Source of the DNA: Ovis canadensis
Taxonomy: Eukaryota > Chordata > Mammalia > Artiodactyla > Bovidae
DNA length: 64,000 nt
Assembly: GCF_042477335.2 (NCBI RefSeq)
Contig: NC_091248.1
Location: 114,294,501-114,358,500, forward strand
Direction of reading: 5' to 3'
Shown: positions 13,401 to 25,400 of the stretch, piece by piece
Layout: each line of letters opens with the position of its first letter
How positions within the stretch are numbered: the first letter of the stretch is position 1
The notes under the pieces: model-generated
Told to the model about the DNA's origin: nothing
The model's input: only the letters and a program-made list of their open reading frames with translations
Database searches by the model: none
Made by a program: the position numbers and the translations under genes

Positions 13401-16400
13401 GTCCACTCCTCTATCAGCATTTCCTCATCTTTACCCTCGTGTAGGTCAAGGGCAGCTCTGTTTCCCCAGCTGCTGAAGCCCCAACTCTAAAAATGAGTCC
13501 AGGGCTTCCCCTCTCTCAAGCTTTTCCTAATCCGACCTCAGAAGCTCACTCAGATCAGGCCATTTCTCCTCCCACTGTTATCCAGGCCACCATCAGCTCT
13601 GTCCTGGGCAATGGCAGCCACAGCCTGGATTGTCTTCCTGCCTTTTCCTTCCCAAATTCCACTGTCCATTTTTTAAAATCCAGAATGCATTTTCAAAGCT
13701 GTAAATGTGATCACCTCACTCCCTGCCTATAATTCTTCAAAGGCTTCTCTCAGCTTTTTCGGATGAAGTCCAAGTTCCTTCATGGGCCTTGTGAGGCCCT
13801 GTGTGGTCTGCGCATCCACCTCCCTGGCCTCCTTTCGCCCTCTGCCATTGTCTTTATTTTCTCTGCTCTCTTGCCTCTGAACCTCTTAAACTGTTTTGTC
13901 TGGAAGATCTCCCTTTGTCTAGTTTACTCCAGCTCAGGCTTCAGGACTCTGCTTTCACTGCCACCTCTTTGGGGAGGCATTTCCTCCCTCTAGACTGATT
14001 CCCCCCACCTGCCCCCGCCACCCTTGCAGAATCCCACCCTTCTCATCACATTTAACTGTAATGACTTGATCATTTCTCTGGCCCTTGGTACAAAAGCTGC
14101 TCTGATTCTATATTTTCTGCCGTATCCTTAGCATCCGGGTCTGTTCCTGACAGATGATGCTTTGTAAATACTTGTTGACCAAGTGGATTACTTACTTGTT
14201 GAAGTGCTCCAAGAAGATGAGGCTGGTGGAGGTGCCGATGATGGTGGTCAGGCCCCCGATGGTGGCGGCATAGGAGATGCTCAGAGACAGACACTTGCAG
14301 ATCATTTGGTCGTGCTGGGACTTGTACTTTCTTTTGAGCTCCTGGTTCCTGGAGCTGGGGGTGAGGACTGGTGGCTTTTCCTACCAAAGGAAAGTCAGTG
14401 AACTTCTCTAACCCAACTTGGGCTTGTGGCCCACAAAGCATGAAAGACCATTGTGCAGCGGAAATGTTTTGAGCTTGGTTGTCAGATGGGTCCCAGTCCT
14501 AGTTCTCCTCTTGACCTGCTAGGGCATCCCTATCTGAACTATAGCTTCTTCTGTGAAATGGGGAAAATCCAGTTTTCTCTGCCAGGTTGTTGTAAAGAGT
14601 AAATAGAAAGTACTTGGAACCCTTCCTGGTATTTAACAAATGGTAAGCTATTAATATTGTTATTTTTGTTGTTATAAATATTAACAATTATTTTTTTTTT
14701 TTTACTTGAATTCCAGTAAAACTGACTGTTCTCCACTTCATGTTTAAGTACCAAATGGAAGATGGTTATTCTCTGTGGAGTTACAATACATTCCTGGTTG
14801 GGAAATGACTGAAAAATAAGCTTTGCATTATAGAAAGAGTCCAGCTTTCACTGGACAGAGAGTCAAAGTGTGTTTCTCTCCTCCCTTCTTTCTCACTTCT
14901 TCCTTCTTGCCTATTGATTTTTCCTCCCCTCTTTCTCCTCCCCCTCAATTTGCATAGAAATCTCAGCCTTGCCCTGGTCTGCTCAGGCCCTGCATGGTCC
15001 ATGTGATGGCCTTTCAGGGTCAGAGGTTTCTGACCTCTGATCTCAGCTCTGGGCTTAAGAAGCCAGTGCCCCTCTGTCCTGCCAGATCCATGAGACTAGG
15101 AGTAGCCTGGTACAAATGTCACCAGGCCAGGCCATGGGGAGACCGGGGGGGGCAGAGGCCACCCTGCCACAATTCTCAAAGCCCATAACCTCTGCCCCAT
15201 CTTCCTACAAGGGCCCAGAAAAGGCTGGAGGCTTCCACATTCTCCTGAAAGAGTCCTTGATTATAAGAGCTGGAGAAGACCTCAGAGAGTCTCTTGTCCA
15301 GTGGTTTTCCATGATCCTTTCTCCTAATGAAAACTGACATGGACCTCCAATAGAGGAAACAAATATGGCGCTTAATGGGCATATATCGATGTTTTAACTG
15401 AAAGTCTATTTGAATCAAGGTTCTCCTCTTACTAGCTCCAAAGCCTTGGGTACATCTCTCTGCATCTCTGTAAAAATGCAGTTCAAAGTTGCTACTTCAC
15501 TGAGCCAAGACTAGAGGGCAAATGCGCGGCACAGTGCTTGGTATTCAATAAACAGTGGTATTTATTTATGATGAGACGGATGTTACATAATTGAGATGAT
15601 TTTGATGAACACAAAAACTTGAAATCTAGGGTTATAAGTGAGAGTTGCAGTGTGACGCCAGCTTTCACATCTGTTTTACTTCTGCATTTTTGTTTCAGTG
15701 ATAAAAGTTCCAGGAAAATCAGGGAACAGAAAAGCAGTTGCCTTAAAAATCTCAGGATACGTTAACACAATATTTGCAGTGGCCCTGAAGCACCTTTGAG
15801 GAGTAGTGTGGACACCTCTGATCTAGACTGAGCCTCAGTTTTAAAGCTGACGAGACTGGGGCTCGGGCAGTGGGATAACTTGCTGAAGTCAGCAGTGAGT
15901 GGGATGCCTCGTCTCCGCGGCACACACAGACCTCACACACAGGTGGCTGAAGTGGCCTGGTGACAGCCCGCCTGCCTGACACCCTCACAGCTGCAGGAAC
16001 CGTGCCCCTGGGAGCTCAAGTGCTTCACGAAGGAAACAGGATCAGGAGGTTCCGCTCCATTACCTGGGATGGGTGCTGCTTCCTGCCTGGGAGGTTTGCT
16101 GTTTCGGCAGAGTTGGTGACTGTGGGCACACCATTCCGGTTCTGTCGGGACAAAGACCATCACACCATCAGGAGGAGGATGTGGGGTCTGGAGAAGCCAC
16201 TGGATCACCCTGGGAGGGGGGCACCACGCCTGTCTCCCCTCCCTGGGGACTTGGGGAGCAGAGCCAGGGTGAACAGGTGGTAGACAGCCACCCTCACTGT
16301 GCCTGCCTCCTTTTCACAGGTTCCTGTCTGACTGGAGCCAAGCTCCCCATATGAAGAGGCTGTTGAAATTTGGAAAAACATGGCTCTGTCCTTAGAGGAG

Positions 16401-19400
16401 AGCTTGGCTTTCTAGAACTCCATTAGCTCATGAAGAACCCTTCATTTTAACACAGAGAAAATGAAACAGAAAATTCACACAACCAAGTCCATAGTTTGGA
16501 CTGATCAAGGCCCATCCATTGGGACTGAGGTGAGAAGTGGTGTAAAACCAGCCCTAGGGGAGGGGCAAGGCTGAGCAGTGTGTGGGCAACTTGACTTTCA
16601 CCTTTAAACTGTCCCCTTTTGTAGTAGGATTTTTGTAAATGAACCCCTCCTGAAAGGAGTCCTAAGGGTGAATCTGTGGATGGCTGACTATTGGGTTTCT
16701 GTGAGGTAAGGTTAATTAGCCTGTCCCTTTGTGAAGCTAAGCCCAGAAACCAGGCCTGGGGTTCAGAATTGCCTGAAGCCTCACATGTCCAGGCTCAGGT
16801 GAACACCTCTCTGCCCTCACATCTGAGAAGGCCACTGGGCTCTCGACTAGCTGCCAGGCATCTCTGTCTCTGAGTTACCTTTATTTTGTATAATTTTTTT
16901 TTTTTTTGGCTGTACCGTGCGGCTTGCAGGATCTCCTTTCCCCAAGCAGGGATCAAACCTGCACCCCTTGCAGTGAAAAGGCGGCATCTTAACCACTGGA
17001 CTGCCAGGGAAGGCCCCATGAGTTATCTTGAGGGTCTTTTAAGTATCTCAAAGCACAGAAGAAACCCAAGGCCATACCTTTTTCTGCATCAGAGAACTGA
17101 AGTCTGCGTTCGACGTGCTGGAAGAGAACAAAGAAGGTGGAAAAAATGGCAGTGGCCCAGAATGGCTGAGATGGGGATTCTCCCCACATCAGGGTTTGGT
17201 ATAAAGGACCCTTCCAGACTTGGCTACAAAGAAGACGAATCTCACCTTTGAGAGATGTGGTAAGGATTTGTGGGGACAAGGGCAGGGTGTTGCATTTGAA
17301 GGGAACCCGAGACTCCTAATAATAGCTAACATGGAGCTGAGCACTCAAGAATGGATTTCAATCCTCATGACCTTGTTAATCCTCACAGCAGATCTGTGGG
17401 GCAGGTACTGTCACCTACATTTACAGGGTAGGAATCTAGGTAGAGGGAGGTTACTAGCTTCCCCAGGCGGCCTGGGTACTAAGTGATGGTGCCAGAGAGG
17501 AACATGTCTGCCTTCCTGGAGAGCCTGGGGCCCTGGACTGTGGCCTCACTGGCTGACCATCTAGAAGGAGAAACGTGAAATGCTTCTCTAAGGTGAACAG
17601 GAGCAGGGAGGGCCAGGGCCACATGTGGTGAAAGGCACAGGAGAGAGGGGCGAGCTTCTCAGCAGCAGCTGCACCCCCAAGGGTGGGAGTCACCGCGAGT
17701 GCCAAGTCCCTCCCACCCCGGCCTCTCTTCAGCTCTGCCTTGAGAGAGCTGGAAGAGAGGAAGATGGGGATGTAACACCAGCCTTACTGACTTCCACTCA
17801 GCACTAAAGGCATGTTTCTGGTCTGTCTGAGCTCTGAGGACAGTGGGTCCTGTGAGCTCAGCCACTGGGAAAGCCAGTGAGGTGCTGGACACACATGTGG
17901 GGTGTGGGGCCCTGTGGTCGTCACCCACCTCCAGGCTCTATCAGGAGTTGGTGGAGCTCAGAGGGAAGCGTTCATTGGAGGGAGTTGTCAGCCTGGGGGG
18001 AGTATTGTGATATTTCCCTGTCCTCCTTCCCAAATCGGGTGAGGAGGCTGGTGAGGATCCCCTCAGAGTGCCATCCTGCCGTCCTCACACCACCACCAAC
18101 CCTGGCAACCCCCTCCCCAGACGCCGCCCCCCCTCCCCAGTGCTGCTGAAAGAGACCAGGGACACCCTGAGCTTCAGCTTTGGAGTTTGGGACATGTGTT
18201 TTTGTCTGGAAAAGAACAAGGGCAAGAGGCCAGTGATCACTGCCCAGGAGGCCAGAGTGAGAAGGGAAAGGACCCCTGCACCAGGAGCAGCTACTGCTTT
18301 CGGTGTCCAGCGGTTCCTGCCGGGGGCAGGCCCACAGGGAAGGTGCTCACCGTGAAAAGGCCCCATCATGGAGGCAGAGGCAACCCCAGATGGAAGGAGC
18401 TGGGGAGAGAGCCACCAGAACACAGAACCAAGGGGCCGAGCAGCTCTCCAAGAGCCCCTCGTGCCTTTAGGCCCTACACAGAGGTGGCCTCCAGGGGACA
18501 CTAAAGACGCTGAAGGGGAATGCCCAATGTGGGAAAGAGTAGGGACCTGAGTCCCCGGGCACTGGCCACACTCTCCAACACCTCCAGCCAAGACCCGCTG
18601 TGCCCCTGTATCTTTCCTGCTCCCTACAGCCTCTGTCCTGACCCTGGAGAAGTCAGAAGTAGCTGAGAGGGTTGGTGAGGGGAGGGGAAGGTAGAGGAAG
18701 ACTGAGAAAAAGCCAGCTGTCTCCCCCGCTCGCGGTCACCTCTCATCCTGCAGACCTGGGCTGACGGGGGCTTGAGTGTGAGCGCGAGAGTGTGGGGAGA
18801 AGCTTCAAATGAGAGTGAGGTTTTGACATGAGCCTGGACCCGATGGCCAAATATCTGAAAATGAGATTGTTCTAGTATCTGGAAGGAGCTGTGGGATTTG
18901 CCCCAGATATCATCAAAGGTGGGGAGGGAAGGCCAGAGTATTCTGATCAACGACGGTGGTGGGAGGAGGGGCCGCCCTGCATCTATTTCTCCACATAGTG
19001 CTGGTCTCACTCACTGTGGGTTCCCCGTTTTTTTATGAAAAGAGCAAACTGTGCAACAGAGCTCTAGTACAAATCCAGCTTTTAAAATGTCCTATTCATC
19101 ACAGTCTTCCTTGAAGGCCATATATTGATATCAGATGTCCAGAAGAAATCAGCTGTTCATGAATCTCCCTCACATGAGTGTTTGAGACCAGATTTCTCCT
19201 TTTCTAAAAAAGCTTGTTTTCATCATCACGTGGCTCTCTCACCAACTGTCCTGTTATCCCCTACGTGCCACTTAATTTTTCCTTGCCGTATGTAACAAGA
19301 CCAAACCTAGTAAGACCATATCCAATACCTATAATATACTTTGTGGTTCTTTAAGTGTCTCCAGCGATATCTAATATGCAAAACTTTCTTCACTGATAGA

Positions 19401-22400
19401 TTTTTAAAATATCATTCTCCCAAGAGGGACATCAATTTAGATGAAATTCTACTTGGGAGATGTATGTACAGTCTGTATGTCCCATCAGGTTCAGCATAGT
19501 CTTTCCCCCTCTTCCCTCAGCCCTGTAGTACCCAGTTTTGAAGGGAGTTGCCCTCAGGATCTTGGGCAGAGAGGAAATCAGGGCGGGCAGGGGGTGGTGG
19601 TGGTGGTGGTGTGCCAAGCTGTGAGTGTGGCCCGCCCCGCTGAAAGGGCTGTTCCCCAGGCTCTTTCCTGACCTCTGGGATGGACCTGGCGGGGCTCCGT
19701 CTGGGAGGAGGGCAGTCATACTCACTCTTCATTGACAAAGATGAGTTCCAGGGGAGGTTGGCTGTTGTTTACATCGAGATCTACAGCCGCAAAGGAAAGC
19801 AGAAAGTGAGACATGGAGTCGGGACTTGACCCTGAAGGACAGGGACTCCAGGCTGGGGCTGGACTAGGGGGACCCAGAGGCATGCAGGCTCCTGCTGGGC
19901 CTGGTGCCTGGCAACTCCCCTTCCCTCCGCTCTGAGGATGTGGTGAGACTCAGGGACACAGACAAAAGGCTGGGGTCCTGGGCTAATCCTTGAGCATCTA
20001 GGGGCAGGGAGCAGCAGAGGCTGCTGGAAGCAGGGCAGGGAGAAACAGCTGGGAATGGGGGTCACAGGGAGCCTCTGGATGAGCAGGGCTGGAGGTTGGG
20101 GGATAAAGGGCAGGGGATGGGAACATCAGAAGATGAGGGGAGGGAAGCAGGTGAGGGGGGGCGGTGGGAGCAGGTGCCAAGCTGGGCGGTGTCACTGGAG
20201 GAGGGGTGGAGTAGCGAGGGGGAGATGAACTCCAGCAAACTGTACTGATGGGCTCGGCCTCTTCGGCGCTGGGGTTGCCAGCCACGAGCTGCTCCTCCTC
20301 GGCACTGACCAGCTCCTGCAGCACGGCCTCCACGATGGGCATGACCATGGCGGTGGTGGACGTGTTGGAGAGCCACATGGACAGCAGCGTGGTGCAACAC
20401 ATGAAGCAGAGCAGCAGCCTGGAAGGCAGGGAGGGGCGTGGGGTGGGGGGACAGCCTCACAGCACGCCCACCCCCCCGGGCCCAACCTCTGACCTCACGG
20501 GCTCCCTCAGGGCCTCCTACCAGCCCACAGGCGCTGGTGTTTATCCAGAACATTGGGGTTTTATGTCATACGTGGTACTCCCAGGGCTTGGCACAAGAGT
20601 AAACATTAAAGATGTAAAGATGTGTTGAATGAATGAAGCACACTTCATGGGCTAGTGTGGCCTTGGCATTCCACCCCGCCTCCACCCCCAAACATACACC
20701 ACCAGAAAAAGCCCTTACTTAAGCAAAGAGTAGCTTCGGTCATAGGGTCACAGGACATGGACTTAACTGATTCCTCATCTCTCTGTGGAGAGAGCTTGGT
20801 GACATTAGCCTGGTGATGATGTGTGTTTCTTTGTGTGGGTATAAAGGAATTCTTTTTTGGCCCTTGCAGCCAGCAAACCTCTGAATACCTTCACATTCCT
20901 TGCTTTGCAGCCACGTCACCGTAGTTATTAGCGACCGAATAGAGATGAATGGATGGAGCTCATGGTTCTGCCCACTACCTGTTCCACTACTAACATGTGG
21001 AAAGCTTAGCCCTCAAAGGCCCCAGTGCTCAATTTCACTGTGTCCACTTTTTCAGGCTGGTATCTTAAAGAGTTGAGGCTTGGAGAAAGGCTATCAAAGA
21101 TAACATCCAGGTTCTCCTTGACTTTGAAAACATGCTCTGTGTGTACAGATACAGTTCTCATTTCCATAGGAGAAGTCAACGTAAAGGTGTGGACCGCCTT
21201 AGGTGGGATCACTGACTGTGCAGGAGATGAGGGGAGGGAAGCATGTAGATGAGGGGCTAGCATGTCCTATGGATCATGACTGGATAGGTGCCAGAGCCCC
21301 AGTGGAGCCTCTGTGTAGGCTGATGGAGACAAGAATTTGTCTGACTTGGACCCTCACCAGCAAACAGAGGGCCCCACAGGGTTGGGAGGTGTGGTGAACC
21401 GAGATGAGTGGAAACACAATGGGATAAAAATTCTCGAAGATGGTATTCAGGGGTTTTTAAGAGCTGCAGAGTCCAAATATCATGTGGGGAAGTGCCAAAC
21501 TGTGTCCAGCAGGTCGAGTGTGGGGTGCAATATTAGATTATTATTGAGTTAGGGGGAATTACTCAGGTTATTACTCAGGGTATTACTGAGAATTATGCTG
21601 TGAGTTAAAGCTGTGGTTAAGTGGGAGACGGGAACATCTTTTGAATTATAACCTGTATTCATCTAATGACTAATGTTGAAAACAAATACCATATTATTTA
21701 TTTACGCTCTGTTGGATTCCCAAAGGAGCCAGGGAAAAAGGGTTGCAAGAAAGTTGTAAGCTAGAAGGAGGTGAGGACAGTATTCCAAAGGGAAGGGCAG
21801 GGTTATTATCCAGCAGAGTGGGAGTGAGTTCACACAACACCTTCAGTCCTGACCTCCTACACATTCCCAAGTGCCCCTCCTGACAGCAAAGAGAGGAGAC
21901 AGCTGAGGGACTGCAGACCAGGTCAGACGCCACGTTTGACAGGCCTGTGGTCTGAACCAGTGACAACAAGAGCTGGGATGGATGGCAGGAAACTGCCACA
22001 CCTCCTTAAATGACCAAGGAGACACCGCTTCCTTGTCCAGCCTGTTACCTGATACACCAGGAAAAAGGTTGGGAAACAGTTTTCGCTGGTCCATGTTGCT
22101 TTATTGAATGAGCCCCTTAGATGCTGTAACCTGCTGTACCAGGAGTCTCGGTTACTCGGGTTACTTAGATTGTGACAATAAGTAAGTAAGTAAGTAAGTG
22201 AAGCCGCTCAGTCGTGTCCGACTCTTTGCGACCCCATGGACTGTAGCCCACCAGGCTTCTGCGTCCATGGGATTCTCCAGGCAAGAATCCTGGAGTGGGT
22301 TACCATTTCCTTCTCCAGGGGATCTTCCCAACCCAGGGGTTGAACCCGGGTCTCCTGCATTGGAGGCAGACGCTTTAACCTCTGAGCCACCAGGGAAGAC

Positions 22401-25400
22401 TGTGACAATAAAGGACACTAAAGTCTCCATTCCATGGTCCCCCCCCTGGAGGGGGAGGAGGGAGCCTCGTGGCCCTGGTGTCCTCCCATCCCTTTTGGTA
22501 GAAAACCTCAAGTGGACATCCCTCTGACTGTCCGGGGGGCCCGCTGGGAGCTGGGGAGGTGTGCTAAGTGTGACTTACATGCCCGGCTTGGCTCCAGCCA
22601 TCAGGACCATGCGCAGAGCAATGCGCTTATGCAGGTTCCACTTCTCCACGGCCGCCGCCACGCAGATGACGCCCACCAGCAGCAGCGTGGTGTTCTTGAA
22701 GTACTCGCCCGCCACCTGCGGAGGCCAGGGTGGGTCACCCCTGCCCGACCCGGGGCCCAGCCCCCGTCCGACTAAACTCACTGTCAACTACAGGCTGGCA
22801 AGCAAGAAGCAGGGAGATGAGGTTTATTAAAACAGCTAGCTATGGTGTATATTACATATGTGGGCTTCCCTGCTGGCTCAGTGGTAAAGAATCCACCTGC
22901 CAATGCAGGAGACTGGGGTTTGATCCCTGGAGTTGGGAAGAACCCCTGGAAGAGGAAATGACAGCCCACTTCAGTATTCTTGCCTGAAGAATTCCATGGA
23001 CAGAGGAGCCTGGTGGGCTACAGTCTCTGGGTCACAGAAGAGTCAGATATGACTTAGCAGCTAAACAACAACAACATTACATATATATATTCTTCCTTGG
23101 GCGGGCCTGTGCTGCTTTGCTGTTAAGTTGCCAAGTCGTGTCCAACTCTTTGTGACCCCATGGACCACAGCACGCCAGGCCTCCCTGTCCTTCGCTATCT
23201 CCTGGAATTTGCTCAAGTTCATGTCCAGTGAGTCAGTGATGCTGTCTAACCAGCTCATCCTCTGCTCCCCTCTTCTTCTTTTGCCTTCAATCTCTCCCAG
23301 CATCAGGGGCTTTTCCAGTGAGTTGGCTTAGCACATTACAAAGATTATTTCATTCAATCCTGCCAATAACTCTATAGGGTAAACAGTCTTTTCCATTTTT
23401 TAAGAGATATAAAAAACACCCATTATGAATATGATTTCAAAAAATAAACATTAACAATTCTATCCTGTGAGTGAAGTGAAAGTCACTCAGTCGTGTCCGA
23501 CTCTTTACGACCATGTGGACTATACAGTCCATGGAATTCTCCGGGCTAGAATACAGCCTATCCCTTCTCCAGGGGATCTTCCCAACCCAGGGATTGAACC
23601 CAGGTCTCCCTCATTGCAGGTTGATTCTTTGCCAGCTGATCCACAAGGGAAGCCCAAGAATACTGGAGTGGGTAGCCTATCCCTTCTCCAGCACATCTTC
23701 CTGACCCAGGAATCAACCCGGGGTCTCCTGCAATGCAGGCAGATTCTTTACCAACTGAGTTATGTCCTTAAAAATTATGAAAATAACCCTGGGTCTGTGC
23801 ACTAATCTTATTTTCTTTAGCTTTTTATAAAACTATATTCATTTTCTTATTAGAAAAACACCTGTTCACTATGGAAAACTTTAAAATATAGAAAACTTAA
23901 ATATAAAATTACCCTCAATCTTACTACTGTTAATACTGTGGTATATTTTCTTCAATTTTTAATGTCTATATAGATACATAATTGGATTTATATAGTATGT
24001 GCTGGCTTTTATCCTCCGTTTTTTCATTTGACATTGTACTTTGATCATTTTCTTTTGAGACTTAAGTTTACTGGAAAAATCCATGCTCCTGGCAGCATGA
24101 AGTACTATAGAATTTACTTAGCCATTTTCCTTTTGTTGAATATTTAAATTGATTTCTTTTCTTTCTTTGCTACAATGGAACAAAGAATAATTTTCTGCTT
24201 AAATCATTAAGCTTATATGAATGTGATTATTTCCTTAAGATAGAGTTCTTGAAGGTGTCTTTATAACTTGCCAAATAACTACAAAGTTCCAAAGGGTCCC
24301 AAAATGATAATAGTGCAAGGAATGTCCTACACTGTATCCATTTTTGTTTGTTTCTGAACCATTTGAAGGTTACATACATTTTTGGCCCTAAGTATTTCAG
24401 TGTTTATTTCCTAAGATTAGGGGTTTTCTCTCAAACAACCATAGTACCAGTTGCAGCTTCTCCTTGCATTTTAATAATGAGAAAATTGAGACTGAGTCCT
24501 GTTCAAAGATGTTTCCTATGTTTGGGGTCCAGGACCATCTCTTCATTGATCCCCTCCCTTGGAATATTCTCTTCTTATCTCTGCTTTGATGAGACTTCAA
24601 AGCCAGTTCAGGCCTGGTGTCCCCCAGAAAACCTTCTGTGTGCCTCTAGCCTCTGGCTCCAGAACATTCCTGTGGGTCCTATTAACTCCACACGCATCAC
24701 AGACCACCCAGGGCAATGCTCAAATTGTTGCTTCATGCTTGCACTGTTTATCTTTTTATGTGTACCTCGCTTGTCTCTTTGGAGAAGGCACTGTCACCCC
24801 ACTCCAGTACTCTTGCCTGGAAAATCCCATGGACGGAGAAGCCTGGTAGGCTGCAGTCCATGGGGTCGCTAAGAGTCGGACACGACTGAGCGACTTCACT
24901 TTCACTTTTCATTTTCATGCATTGGAGCAGGAAATGGCAACCCACTCCAGTGTTCTTGCCTGGAGAATCCTAGGGACAGGGGAGCCTGGTGGGCTGCTGT
25001 CTATGGGGTCACACAGAGTCGGACACGACTGAAGTGACTTAGCAGCAGCAGTCAGTTAATTCTCTTAACTGAATTCTAGGCTGCAAAAGGCCAAAGAACA
25101 TGTTTCTATATCTCTTAACACCTAATAGGATAAATTGCAAAAGCAGACACTCAGTAAATACTGAGTCACATACAAGAGAGTTGTTCCCAACAATGGGACC
25201 ATGATATAAACTGAAAGGAAAAGATATAGAAAAGCTTAACTCCTAACTTGGAAACCCTCTTAAAGTGAGAAAACAATAACACTTCTGACTGCAAGAAAAA
25301 TCAAAACTGAACAGGGAAGGAAATGCAGATATAGTCAATTCTGTGATGTTTGAAGTAGATGGAATTTACATAACCATAGTGTTGAAATTTGATTATTGAA

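Larger units (their letters stand above)
11275..14195 (-). other. SLC13A4: SLC13A4 intron 8
   Basis: 2.92 kb, GT-AG. It holds a BovB 3' end (11944-12560), a CHR-type SINE (12895-13086) and an old L2-like LINE remnant (about 13640-14090). Confidence 0.85.
17118..19725 (-). other. SLC13A4: SLC13A4 intron 5
   Basis: 2.61 kb, GT-AG. It holds a MIR in minus orientation (about 17305-17470) and a TGG microsatellite (19592-19611). Long overlapping ORFs around 18085-18591 are GC-driven and match no family I know. Confidence 0.85.
20419..22578 (-). other. SLC13A4: SLC13A4 intron 3
   Basis: 2.16 kb, GT-AG. One Bov-A SINE with clear target-site duplications (22171-22411). Near 21550-21595 a 10-bp motif (ATTACTCAGG-like) recurs imperfectly. 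The rest is unassigned. Confidence 0.85.

Noticed and set aside
18085-18591. A minus-strand ORF of 168 codons in SLC13A4 intron 5
   Set aside because: GC-rich by composition, overlapped by ORFs in other frames, not part of the SLC13A4 splice pattern.
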